Shown: positions 54,235 through 63,473 of the stretch, piece by piece
Numbering within the stretch: the first letter of the stretch is position 1
How the letters are laid out: every line of letters begins with the position of its first letter
Origin: Pectinatus haikarae
GTDB lineage: Bacteria; Bacillota; Negativicutes; Selenomonadales; Selenomonadaceae
Assembly (NCBI RefSeq): GCF_015732185.1
Contig: NZ_WIQM01000016.1
Coordinates: forward strand, 372,001 to 436,000
DNA: 64,000 nucleotides
Reading direction: 5' to 3'
Program-made: the position numbers and the translations under genes
Notes under the pieces: model-generated
Told to the model about the DNA's origin: nothing
Database searches by the model: none
The model's input: the letters and a program-made list of their open reading frames with translations, nothing else

Positions 54235-55449
54235 TCACATAGGTACCTGTGCAGCCGCTTCAAACATGGGAATAGCAATAGCCGCCACGAATATACCGAT
54301 AAATATAGAAAGCGCTATTATCATACATGGCTCTGCAAGCGCTATACCGCGTTTATAAAGCAATTCAACATCATTTTTATAAAATTCTGCTGTCGTATTC
54401 AGCATAATTGCCAAATTGCCGCTTTTCTCCCCTGTAAGCAGCATTTGCATAAATAAAGGAGTAAATAATGTATTTTTCGCCAATGAGGAAGATAATGTAT
54501 TTCCCCTTTGAATATCTGCCTGAACTCTTTTCAATATATTTTCCAAATATTCATTGGGCGAGTTGCTGAGAATAGTGCTTATACTTTTGTCTATGGTCAG
54601 CCCTGAAGAAAGCATAACCGATAACTCATTGCAAAATTGCAATAATATTAATTCGGCAAACAGCCGGCCCCAAAAAGGTGTTTTTAAAAGAAACTTATAC
54701 ACCATGTATTTATATTTCTTTTGCTGCCACATAAAATTAAAAACAGACAGCAGAGAAAGGAACAGCATGATAAAAACTATCCCGTACTTTTCTAAACCAA
54801 AACCAAGAAAAAGCACAAAAGTTGTCAGCAATGGCAAGGGCACATTTAAATTTTTCAGCAACTCTGCAAACATAGGCATAACTACAGTAAGCATTACACC
54901 GGCAGTGACAATAAATACAAGACTTAGCATCAAAGGATAAACAGCAACGGTTTTCAATTTTTCTCTTATATTATAGTCACGTTCAAGGTAATCTGCTGAA
55001 TACTGCAATACATCGTCAAGTTTGCCGCCTGCTTCACCTGCCGCGGTGAGAGCAAGAAAGCTCCTGGGGAAAGCAGTTTTGTGTACGGCAAGACTGTCAG
55101 AAAAGCTTTTCCCTGTTTGGATCTGCAATGAAATCTCATAAAGTATATTTTTGAATTTTATATTTTTTGTCTGTGCATTTATTGCCTCAAGTGCCTCCTT
55201 CACGGTTATGCCGGATTTCAGCATTATACTCAGCTGCCGGCAAAAAAAAGCAACATCATTACAGCTTATTATATAACCGAATCTTCCTTTTAATCTCTGC
55301 CGCAAACTACATTTTTCCTCTTCTAAACCGAGCAGAAAATAATTTTGCGACCGCAGTATTTCAGCGGCTTCATCAGGAGATGCCGCAAATATGCTGCCTT
55401 TTATATCTTTGCCCAGATGATCCTTAACACAATAAAAATACTTTTTCAC
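54235..55449 (-). CDS. pilC: pilus inner-membrane platform protein
   Basis: A 404-residue protein with two GspF repeats, each about 120 residues, FCRQLSIMLKSGITVKEALE and LCNELSVMLSSGLTIDKSIS, and three hydrophobic helices. It forms the inner-membrane base moved by PilB and PilT. GTG at 55449 follows CGGAG; a GTG 27 bases earlier has no such site. Confidence 0.9.
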   Translation of the reverse strand: MKKYFYCVKDHLGKDIKGSIFAASPDEAAEILRSQNYFLLGLEEEKCSLRQRLKGRFGYIISCNDVAFFCRQLSIMLKSGITVKEALEAINAQTKNIKFKNILYEISLQIQTGKSFSDSLAVHKTAFPRSFLALTAAGEAGGKLDDVLQYSADYLERDYNIREKLKTVAVYPLMLSLVFIVTAGVMLTVVMPMFAELLKNLNVPLPLLTTFVLFLGFGLEKYGIVFIMLFLSLLSVFNFMWQQKKYKYMVYKFLLKTPFWGRLFAELILLQFCNELSVMLSSGLTIDKSISTILSNSPNEYLENILKRVQADIQRGNTLSSSLAKNTLFTPLFMQMLLTGEKSGNLAIMLNTTAEFYKNDVELLYKRGIALAEPCMIIALSIFIGIFVAAIAIPMFEAAAQVPM

Positions 55450-55580
55450 AGTATAAGCTCCGATAATTTTGACCACTATTCAGGTGGCATAAAAACACCG
55501 TCTGAATTAAGCCTTCCATTATATAGATATCATCAAAAAATCCCGTTTTCAACGCTCATCTCAAAGTGGTATATTTTCTA

Positions 55581-56582
55581 TTAATTGATAAGGTTTTTTC
55601 GGCGCAGATTGTTCAATGCAGCTTCCATAGTCTGCATTCCTTCACTTTTTCCCGTCTGTATAGATGAAAGCACCTGCTGCGGTCTGCCTGATGCTATCAG
55701 GGAGCGAACCGCATCTGTTGCCGTTAAAATTTCCATGGCTGCTATTCTCCCGCCTGCTGTTTTCTGCAGCAGCTGCTGGCTTATTATTGCCTGCAGGACC
55801 ATGGAAAGTTCAATACGGACAGTGCCTGCATCATCGTTAAAAAGGCTCTCGATTCTTGTGAGCGATTCTGCCGCACTGGCGGTATGCAGTGTTGAAATTA
55901 CCAAATGACCTGTCTGCGCAGCCGAAAGAGCTGCCCGCATAGTTTGCCGATCACGTATCTCTCCGAGAAAAATAATATCAGGATCCTGACGCATCGCGCT
56001 CTTCATCGCCTCCTCAAAAGAAAAAAAATCACTGCCGTATTCTCGCTGATGAATAAGGCTCCGAGTCGAAGAAAAAATATACTCTATCGGGTCTTCTAAG
56101 GTCACTATATGACACGGACGGTATTGTGCTCGATAAGAAAGCATAGCGGAAAGTGTGGTGGATTTACCTGATCCTGATGGTCCTGTTACTAAAATAAGAC
56201 CGCTTTTTTTCAAAATAAGCTTTTTAAGAATTTCAGGATATTCCTGATCCTCTATTGATTTTATTGTCTGGCAGATAAGGCGTACAGCAAAGGCAAGCTG
56301 ACGCTGCTGCTTATATATGCTTATGCGCAGACGTCTATCGCAAATTGTATACGCTATATCCACGTCATTTTGGGATAAAAAAATCTTCCTATCTTTTTCT
56401 GTCAATAAAATATCAAAAATTTTCTGCAATTCAGCATTGTTGAACTTTATATCGGGGACAATTAATAATTTTCCGTCCACACGACAAAAACATTCCTGAT
56501 CAGCCGTTATATGCAAATCAGAGCATGCGGCATCTGCAGCTGAAATCAACATTTCAAATTTATTCAAGGCGCTGGCATTCAT
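55581..56582 (-). CDS. pilT: twitching motility ATPase
   Basis: A 333-residue hexameric ATPase for pilus retraction. Walker A GPSGSGKST at 134-142, the TLEDPIEY Asp box, Walker B DPDIIFLGEIRD and the His box AQTGHLVISTLHT are intact. It overlaps pilB by 23 bases. Retraction would let the pilus pull cells or DNA. Confidence 0.92.
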   Translation of the reverse strand: MNASALNKFEMLISAADAACSDLHITADQECFCRVDGKLLIVPDIKFNNAELQKIFDILLTEKDRKIFLSQNDVDIAYTICDRRLRISIYKQQRQLAFAVRLICQTIKSIEDQEYPEILKKLILKKSGLILVTGPSGSGKSTTLSAMLSYRAQYRPCHIVTLEDPIEYIFSSTRSLIHQREYGSDFFSFEEAMKSAMRQDPDIIFLGEIRDRQTMRAALSAAQTGHLVISTLHTASAAESLTRIESLFNDDAGTVRIELSMVLQAIISQQLLQKTAGGRIAAMEILTATDAVRSLIASGRPQQVLSSIQTGKSEGMQTMEAALNNLRRKNLIN

Positions 56583-57840
56583 CCTCGTTGATCACCCTCA
56601 TGATTTCACTTATAGTAGTTTTTCCCCGTATGATTTTTTCTATACCGTCATTGAACAGAGGTACCATCTCATCACCCACTGCAATTTCCTTCATAACACT
56701 GCTGCTGTCTTTTAAACAAATAGATTTTTTTAGGCTTGCCTTCACTGTGAGTATTTCCTGAACAGCTATCCTGCCAAAATAGCCGCTGTTTCCGCAAAAA
56801 GCACAGCCTTTTCCTCTGAAGGCCTGCTTTATTGAGTATTTTTGCATAAAAATATATTGCTCAGAATTTTCAACAGGTTCATAACTTATTTTACAGTGAG
56901 GACAAATGCGGCGTAAAAGCCTTTGCGACAAACATCCGGCAAGAACTTCAGCCAATAAATACGGCTCTATTTTCATATCCAGCATTCGTAAAATAGCACT
57001 GACAGCATTGCCCGTATGCAAAGTAGAAAGCACCAGATGCCCTGTCAAAGCTGCACGGACAGCAGTAGCAGCTGTTTTTTCATCACGAATTTCGCCGATG
57101 AAAATAATATCAGGATCTTGCCGCAGTACTGCCCGCATCCCCTCTTCAAAAGATAATCCTGTTTTTTCGTTTATCTGTATTTGTGTTATATTATCAAGCT
57201 TATACTCAACAGGGTCCTCGATTGTCACAATATTTTTTTCCGGTGTATTCAATTCATTCAACGCGGCATAGAGTGTTGCTGTTTTACCTGAATTGACCGG
57301 ACCTGTATTTAATATCAATCCGCTGGGACGATGAAACAATTTGCGAAAACTGGCTTCATTTTTATAATTTAATTCCAGTTCCTCAACAGTAAAACATCTT
57401 CCTAAAATATTTAAAAGCCGCATGACAAGTTTTTCTCCGTGTATCGTTGGAATGGTGGAAATTCTTATATCTATGGTTTTTCCTGCATATTTATAAGACA
57501 TACTGCCATCCTGCGGTTTTCTTTTTTCTACAGTATTCATGCAGCTGATTATTTTTATGCGGGAAATAATCAGCTGATGCAATTCTGATGGTAAAGTAAC
57601 ATAATCTTTTAATATGCCATCAATACGTACACGTATGCACATATTTTTTTCTCTCGGTTCAAAATGTATATCGCTTACATTTTGTAAAATTGCGTTATTT
57701 ATGATTTTATCGACTAATCCGACTATTGGTGCCGCACTTATATTGAGGTCCGGCAAATCGATATTATTACCGCTTTTATTGAATGAGCGCAGAGTCTTCT
57801 CTGCCAGCTCATTCAGCGACTTTTCCTCTATACCCGTCAT
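56560..57840 (-). CDS. pilB: pilus assembly ATPase, short form
   Basis: A 426-residue GspE-family ATPase driving pilus extension. Walker A GPVNSGKT at 180-187 (the usual TGSGKT is altered to VNSGKT but invariant residues are kept), TIEDPVEY, FIGEIRD and CPHC/CAFC zinc cysteines are present. The N-terminal MshEN domain of full-length PilB (about 560 residues) is missing. It overlaps aroE by 4 bases. Confidence 0.9.
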   Translation of the reverse strand: MTGIEEKSLNELAEKTLRSFNKSGNNIDLPDLNISAAPIVGLVDKIINNAILQNVSDIHFEPREKNMCIRVRIDGILKDYVTLPSELHQLIISRIKIISCMNTVEKRKPQDGSMSYKYAGKTIDIRISTIPTIHGEKLVMRLLNILGRCFTVEELELNYKNEASFRKLFHRPSGLILNTGPVNSGKTATLYAALNELNTPEKNIVTIEDPVEYKLDNITQIQINEKTGLSFEEGMRAVLRQDPDIIFIGEIRDEKTAATAVRAALTGHLVLSTLHTGNAVSAILRMLDMKIEPYLLAEVLAGCLSQRLLRRICPHCKISYEPVENSEQYIFMQKYSIKQAFRGKGCAFCGNSGYFGRIAVQEILTVKASLKKSICLKDSSSVMKEIAVGDEMVPLFNDGIEKIIRGKTTISEIMRVINEDECQRLE

Positions 57841-58706
57841 AATTTTTTCAATAGTGCTTCATGTAAAGCTATACGCATAAGATCAACGTCAATTTTTCCG
57901 CACCCGCTCCATTTTTCCAAAGCAGCTGCCCCCTGTCCCGCCAGCATGTATTCTCCGTTTAGAACAGTATACCCGTATTTCTCTGCTTCGACGAGGAGTT
58001 TTGTTTTTTCCGGTGTATAAATTATATCATAGACAAATGCATTGGATGGAAGCATAGTTATATCCACAGGAGGCATTTTATCGATATACATATCCATGCC
58101 AAGCGGAGTTGTATTTACTAAAAGATCTGTTTTTGGCAAAATTTCCTGAAACATTTTTTCATTCCAATCAGAGGAAGAAATATTTCCCAATTCTTTAAAA
58201 TCATCGGCCAATTTTTTCGCCTTTTCTGCGTTTCTTGCAGCGATATGAACTGAACCGACGCCTGCATGGAGCAATCCATATATAACAGCCCTTGCCGCTC
58301 CTCCTGCCCCCAAGACTACAGTATTTATTCTTTTCAGAGTAAATTTTACAGACTGAAACGCACTTATAAATCCTTCGTAGTCCGTATTATAACCGTAAAG
58401 TCTGTCATTTTTTATAAGCACCGTATTTACTGCTCCGATAAGGCTGGCAGACTGATCTATCTCATCAAGATATTTTATGATATTTATTTTATGCGGTATT
58501 GTGATGTTAAAACCCGTAAAATTTAATGCTTTCAGCCCTTTTACCGCTGCCTCCAATTCATTTTCCCTGACAGGCATGGCGATGTAAGCATAGTCGAGAT
58601 GCATACTTTGCAATGCTGTATTTTGAATGACAGGAGAAAGCGAATGATGGATAGGGTAACCTATAACACCCAGATTTTTTGTTTTCCCTGTGTAAATAGC
58701 AGACAA
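57837..58706 (-). CDS. aroE: shikimate dehydrogenase
   Basis: A 289-residue NADP enzyme reducing 3-dehydroshikimate to shikimate for aromatic amino acids. GYPIHHSLSPVIQ near the start, NITIPHK (catalytic Lys), NTDYEGF (Asp), GAGGAARAVIYGL and MLAGQGAAALEKWSG are all present. TTG at 58706 follows GAGGGG; an ATG 42 bases earlier is an alternative. It overlaps pilB although the function is unrelated. Confidence 0.93.
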   Translation of the reverse strand: MSAIYTGKTKNLGVIGYPIHHSLSPVIQNTALQSMHLDYAYIAMPVRENELEAAVKGLKALNFTGFNITIPHKINIIKYLDEIDQSASLIGAVNTVLIKNDRLYGYNTDYEGFISAFQSVKFTLKRINTVVLGAGGAARAVIYGLLHAGVGSVHIAARNAEKAKKLADDFKELGNISSSDWNEKMFQEILPKTDLLVNTTPLGMDMYIDKMPPVDITMLPSNAFVYDIIYTPEKTKLLVEAEKYGYTVLNGEYMLAGQGAAALEKWSGCGKIDVDLMRIALHEALLKKL

Positions 58707-58760
58707 TATATTCCCCTCTTTCATTATTTTGCTCCAGCACCGTGCCAAAGCTGCAGATGC

Positions 58761-60311
58761 TCAGACAATATTTTCCATTTCATGGATATCTGTGTTACTT
58801 TTGAATTGAACTGCCTCGGCAATATGCTTTTCCGTGATTGCAGGTGCATTATCCAGATCGGCAATGGTCCTGCTTACCTTGATTATTCTGTCATATGAGC
58901 GTGCACTTAATTTAAGCTGCTCGAATATAAGACCAAGCATATTTTGTGCCGCATCTGTCAGATGACAGAATTTCTTTATAAGCGCGTGATTCATCTGGGC
59001 ATTGCAGTGAATCGCATATGCCGACAATCGTTTTGTCTGGATATTTCTCGCCTTTTCCACTCGTCGTCTTATACAAGCCGAATTTTCTGTTTTTTCCGAT
59101 GTAATCATTTCCTTGTAATCAAGGCGTGGTACTTGAATATGAATATCTATTCTATCAAGAAGCGGTCCTGAAATTTTTTTCGTATACCGTTTTATTTCAT
59201 TTGGAGTGCACGTACATGCCCTACTTTTATCATTAAGAAAACCGCACGGACATGGATTCATTCCAGCCACCAGAATAAAATTTGAAGGGTATGTATAAGC
59301 ACCGTTTACACGGACAATCGAAATTTGCCCGTCTTCAAGAGGTTGTCTCAACACTTCCAGAGTTATCTTGTTGAATTCCGGCAATTCATCAAGGAACAGA
59401 ACTCCGTTATGGCTGAGAGTCACCTCCCCCGGTTTGGGAATACTGCCTCCGCCGATCATTCCCGCATTGGATATAGTATGATGCGGACTGCGAAAGGGCC
59501 GGCTGTCTATAAGCCCCCCTCCCGCTTTCATGAGACCGGCAATACTGTAGATCTTGGTAATCTCCAGTGCCTCCTGTTTTGTCATAGACGGCAGTATCGA
59601 TGGCATTCTCCTTGCCAGCATAGTTTTTCCTGTGCCGGGCGCCCCGCACATAAGAACATTATGCCCGCCCGCGGCGGCTATTTCCAGCGCCCGTTTAGCA
59701 GTATACTGACCCTGCACATCGGAAAAATCATCTTCGGCAATGTTATCCGCTTTATTTTCTTTTATGGCCTCTGTCTCTTTCAACGCAGGATATAGTTTTT
59801 TCCTTTCGTTAAAAAAATCTATCAACTCAGCTAAACTCGTTATGGAATATACTTCCAGTCCATCTACAAGAAGCGCCTCCTGTTCGTTGCCCTCAGGTAT
59901 AAAAAGCTCTCTTATTTCCTGTCTGCGGCACTGAATAGCGATCGGCAGTATACCTCTGATACTGCGGAGATGCCCCTCCAGTGACAATTCTCCCGCAAAC
60001 ATTGCCTTCCCGCAGCGTTTCTGTGGAAGCAGACCGTAGGCTGCCAGAATTGACACTGCGATAGGCAGATCCAATCCACAGCCGTCCTTTTTCAGATCCG
60101 CCGGTGCCAGATTAATCGTTATCTTTTTTGGCGGCAGCTTTATACCCGAATTTTTAATAGCCGTACGCACACGCTCTTTTGATTCCTTCACTGCTGCATC
60201 CGGCAGTCCGACTATATCGAACGCCGGCAGACCATTTGCTATATCGGCTTCCACCTCTATAAGAATTCCATCTATGCCGGCAGTTGCCGCACCGAAAATT
60301 TTGGCAAACAA
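58761..60311 (-). CDS. comM: ComM/YifB-family AAA+ helicase
   Basis: A 516-residue Mg-chelatase-like protein. An N-terminal Lon-protease-like domain (about 1-165) is followed by an AAA+ domain with Walker A GAPGTGKT at 223-230, VLFLDELPEF and NPCPCGF. ComM moves branches during uptake of foreign DNA by natural transformation. TTG start with GAGGGG ahead. Its nearness to the pilus operon fits DNA uptake. Confidence 0.9.
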   Translation of the reverse strand: MFAKIFGAATAGIDGILIEVEADIANGLPAFDIVGLPDAAVKESKERVRTAIKNSGIKLPPKKITINLAPADLKKDGCGLDLPIAVSILAAYGLLPQKRCGKAMFAGELSLEGHLRSIRGILPIAIQCRRQEIRELFIPEGNEQEALLVDGLEVYSITSLAELIDFFNERKKLYPALKETEAIKENKADNIAEDDFSDVQGQYTAKRALEIAAAGGHNVLMCGAPGTGKTMLARRMPSILPSMTKQEALEITKIYSIAGLMKAGGGLIDSRPFRSPHHTISNAGMIGGGSIPKPGEVTLSHNGVLFLDELPEFNKITLEVLRQPLEDGQISIVRVNGAYTYPSNFILVAGMNPCPCGFLNDKSRACTCTPNEIKRYTKKISGPLLDRIDIHIQVPRLDYKEMITSEKTENSACIRRRVEKARNIQTKRLSAYAIHCNAQMNHALIKKFCHLTDAAQNMLGLIFEQLKLSARSYDRIIKVSRTIADLDNAPAITEKHIAEAVQFKSNTDIHEMENIV

Positions 60312-60340
60312 TATAACCGCCCCTCGCTGTTATACTTTAA

Positions 60341-60916
60341 TCAATAATGACCGGACCAACGCTTGAACAATTCATGTTCGATATGCAGCTGATCACATAT
60401 TTTCCCGACCATGATATTCACTAAATCATCTATGCTCTGCGGTTTATGGTAAAAACCCGGACACGCAGGAAGTATGCTCACGCCGATGCGGGACAATTTC
60501 AACATATTCTCTAAATGCAGAGGACTGAAGGGTGTCTCACGCGGCACTAATACAAGACTGCGTCTTTCTTTTATTGTCACATCAGCGGCACGGGTAAGAA
60601 GATTATCAGCTAAACCCGCAGCTATCGCCCCCACTGTTTTCATCGAGCATGGAAGAATTACCATAGCTTCATATAAAAAAGACCCGCTTGCCACAGCAGC
60701 TCCTATATTATCAACATCATAAAGCGTATGGGCATACTTTAGAAGGTCTTCCGGCACCATTCCGCATTCATGCTGTAAAACGGTTTGTCCGGAATGAGTG
60801 ACTACCAAATGTATTTCTATCCCGGTATCTTTCAATACTTCAAGAAGTTTCAATGCATAAATAGAGCCGCTTGCCCCTGTTATGCCAACAACTATGCGTT
60901 TTTTCATATTTTCCAT
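60341..60916 (-). CDS. ubiX: flavin prenyltransferase
   Basis: A 191-residue UbiX/Pad1 protein that prenylates FMN for UbiD-type decarboxylases. GITGASGSIYALKLLE, VVTHSG, LPCSMKTVGAIAAGL, LVLVPRETPFS and CPGFYHKP are family blocks. No ubiD gene lies in the window, so its partner must be elsewhere. It is 3 bases past yraN. Confidence 0.9.
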   Translation of the reverse strand: MENMKKRIVVGITGASGSIYALKLLEVLKDTGIEIHLVVTHSGQTVLQHECGMVPEDLLKYAHTLYDVDNIGAAVASGSFLYEAMVILPCSMKTVGAIAAGLADNLLTRAADVTIKERRSLVLVPRETPFSPLHLENMLKLSRIGVSILPACPGFYHKPQSIDDLVNIMVGKICDQLHIEHELFKRWSGHY

Positions 60917-60919
60917 ATA

Positions 60920-61279
60920 TTAAACTTCGAAAGCTCCCTTTATATGATTTAGTTTATACGGACAGGGAGGATTATAATATATTTCGATCACATCAAAACG
61001 ATAATTCAATGAATCATGCTGATGAAATAGAATATATAAATGTGCTGTGCGTATTATTTTTTGCTGCTTTCTGCGGTCCACCGCTTGTGCCGCTGTTCCA
61101 TACAATGCATTTTTTCTTGTTTTCACTTCGACAAACACGATTACATTTCTATGCTCAGCTATTATATCTATTTCACCGTATTTTGCAGTATAATTCATAT
61201 CCAATATCTGATACCCGCGTGATTTCAAATAATCAGCTGCGATCTTTTCTCCCAGAAAGCCTTTTTCTCTTCCTCTCAT
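60920..61279 (-). CDS. yraN: YraN/UPF0102-family endonuclease-like protein
   Basis: A 119-residue protein. GFLGEKIAADYLKSRGYQIL, YGEIDIIA and FVEVKTRK are the usual UPF0102 blocks, close to those of Holliday-junction resolvase-type nucleases. Function is not well defined. It overlaps its upstream gene by 4 bases. Confidence 0.88.
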   Translation of the reverse strand: MRGREKGFLGEKIAADYLKSRGYQILDMNYTAKYGEIDIIAEHRNVIVFVEVKTRKNALYGTAAQAVDRRKQQKIIRTAHLYILFHQHDSLNYRFDVIEIYYNPPCPYKLNHIKGAFEV

Positions 61280-61584
61280 AGCTTTATATCCGGTGGTTTT
61301 TTACGTTTATCTATTCTATACACATATGCAAGTATTTGCGCCACAACCGCATAAAGCGCAGGGGGGATTTCTCTGTCAAGTTCCAGTGCCATAAGCATAC
61401 TGACAAGTGTTTTATCTTGATATACGGGCACGGAACTTCTTTGCGCGGCCTGTAATATGCTTTCAGCGGTATAGCCTCGCCCCTTGGCAACTATCTTAGG
61501 TGCTTTTCCCTCTTTTTCTCTGTAACGCAGCGCCACCGCCTTTTTATCCAGGGCTGCGCCATTTTCATTATTATTTTCTTCCAT
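61276..61584 (-). CDS. FlhB C-terminal-domain-like protein (YlqH type)
   Basis: A 102-residue protein like the soluble end of FlhB, the type III export switch, but without its membrane part or the NPTH self-cleavage site. AVALRYREKEGKAPKIVAKGRG at the start and VPVYQDKTLVSMLMALELDREIP follow FlhB. Bacillus YlqH is similar and adjacent to rnhB. Function unknown. Confidence 0.83.
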   Translation of the reverse strand: MEENNNENGAALDKKAVALRYREKEGKAPKIVAKGRGYTAESILQAAQRSSVPVYQDKTLVSMLMALELDREIPPALYAVVAQILAYVYRIDKRKKPPDIKL

Positions 61585-61604
61585 GATATATTACTCCCGT
61601 TTTT

Positions 61605-63458
61605 TCACTCAATAGTACCGATTTTCAATTCAGTGAGATTCAACTTTGACTCATGAAGATATGAACGCAGTTCCGGCAGATAGTTTTCAAAAGATACAGC
61701 TGTATCCTCACTTGAGAAAGAAAGCCGAACATTCAGCTGCTGTTTATTGTATAAACGCAGCACTATTTCCACAGCTCCCGCATTTTCAGTGAGACAGCAG
61801 ACACGAAACCATGTCTCATACTGTTCTTCACCCGTTTCCGAATTACGATGTCCTTCATTATAAACATTTATATACGCAGGATAACTTTTCCGCTCATCTA
61901 AGAATATGGGGAGAATAAAATCAAGAGATTTCTGAGCCGCCGACGAAGTAGAATCAGTAGGAAATGACTGCCCCATCACTTTTGCAAAATCACTGACATT
62001 TTCCCCTGCACGCTTTAAGGAACTGGCATCAGCATCATTAATCGTACTTATATCACTTAGCTGAACAAATGCCCACAGTTTAGGTAAATTAGGAACATTG
62101 TTTCTCGCCGCAGCCTGCGATACAACACCGGGAATGTTGCCTTCAACCACCTGCATTACCTTTTGCAGCTGCTCTGCATCTTTTGGAGATAATATCTGTT
62201 GATTTCCGTTCACAAAATCTTTTAAAAGTGCAGTATCAGCGGAACTAAGCTGTTTATTTTGCAAAAGGAGCTGACCCAAATCACGCAGGGCACTCATTGA
62301 CTGTGCCGTATTGTTCATAAAATCCGGCACAGAGATTTCCTGTTGTATAGGTATATTGCTTCCCTGCGTCATCTGAGTTGCGGCAGCTTTTGTTGCCACC
62401 GAAAACGGCTGCTGCAGCATGTTCTTCATGTCAGGCGGCTCCGAAGCAGCGGAAGACACTGCCGAGTCGACTGCATTGCTGATTTTCTGCCCTGCTGCGG
62501 CTGTTTCAGCAGTGTCTTCCGCAATTACCCTGCCATTTTGTATAACCGTAGGCCGTTCAGCTGCGGGCTGAGTACTTGCCCTGCCGCCACCGGAAGGATA
62601 CTGCGGAACAGTATTTTTTTCTGTCCCGGCAAGACCGGCGTCATTGCCCATTTTTGCTCGGGCAGATTGCAGCTTTTCACCGCTGTCCTCTGCTGTACCG
62701 GTATTAATAACTTTCGCAGAAACAGCCTGTTGAACCGGACTATCCACAGAAGGTTTGCCCCCTGTACCTTTGCCGCCGGCTGCCGCATCACTTTTAAAAA
62801 ATGTATCTAAAATGTTTTTCAGCAGCCGTACATTATCATTTACTCCCGCCCGTTTATCTCCGGTATTACTTGTATTTTCAGCACCGGCAGTATCTGCAGG
62901 CTGTGTCTTGACCAATGTTTGCAGTGTTTCAGGCAGCTCAGAATCATCCTTGTTGTTGAGTAAATTAAACGCTGTTTTTGACATATCTACCATACTGGGA
63001 TACTGATTTTCCTGCGTCAAAAGTGAACGAAAATTATTCAGGAGAACTTTTATATTATCCGGCAAGCCCGTATAATCGCCATTTTCCATTAATTCTCCCA
63101 GCTGCGACAGCATCTTGCCCAGTGAGGCCAGCTGATCAAAAGCATATCGTCTAGCCTGAAGAGCATCTCCCAAGCCCTGGGCCAATGTTTTATCAATGGA
63201 AAAGGCATCCTGCAAAAGCTGCTGAACGAGCTTTTGTATTTCCGGTGACAGATCATCTGTATTGATATTTTGTGCGCCAATAATATCAGAAAGCACTTTT
63301 GAAAGATCTGTTACCGCATTTTTTATTGCAACATTCGTCTGGGGAGAAGAGCCTGACGCATCGCCCACAGCCTGTGCAGAAGCAGTTTTTTTATCAACTG
63401 GGCCGGTAGGTTGTTGATTCGCTGTATTAGTTGGATTGATTCCAGACTGTATGGGCAT
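61605..63458 (-). CDS. FliK-like low-complexity protein (YlqG type)
   Basis: A 617-residue protein rich in Ala, Gln, Ser and Asn over the first 400 residues. The last 120 residues are folded and resemble the hook-length control (FliK) C-terminal region. No flagellar gene is near. Position next to rnhB and the FlhB-like gene matches Bacillus ylqG. GGAGGA sits before the ATG. Function unknown. Confidence 0.65.
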   Translation of the reverse strand: MPIQSGINPTNTANQQPTGPVDKKTASAQAVGDASGSSPQTNVAIKNAVTDLSKVLSDIIGAQNINTDDLSPEIQKLVQQLLQDAFSIDKTLAQGLGDALQARRYAFDQLASLGKMLSQLGELMENGDYTGLPDNIKVLLNNFRSLLTQENQYPSMVDMSKTAFNLLNNKDDSELPETLQTLVKTQPADTAGAENTSNTGDKRAGVNDNVRLLKNILDTFFKSDAAAGGKGTGGKPSVDSPVQQAVSAKVINTGTAEDSGEKLQSARAKMGNDAGLAGTEKNTVPQYPSGGGRASTQPAAERPTVIQNGRVIAEDTAETAAAGQKISNAVDSAVSSAASEPPDMKNMLQQPFSVATKAAATQMTQGSNIPIQQEISVPDFMNNTAQSMSALRDLGQLLLQNKQLSSADTALLKDFVNGNQQILSPKDAEQLQKVMQVVEGNIPGVVSQAAARNNVPNLPKLWAFVQLSDISTINDADASSLKRAGENVSDFAKVMGQSFPTDSTSSAAQKSLDFILPIFLDERKSYPAYINVYNEGHRNSETGEEQYETWFRVCCLTENAGAVEIVLRLYNKQQLNVRLSFSSEDTAVSFENYLPELRSYLHESKLNLTELKIGTIE

Positions 63459-63473
63459 AAGAACATTCCTCCA

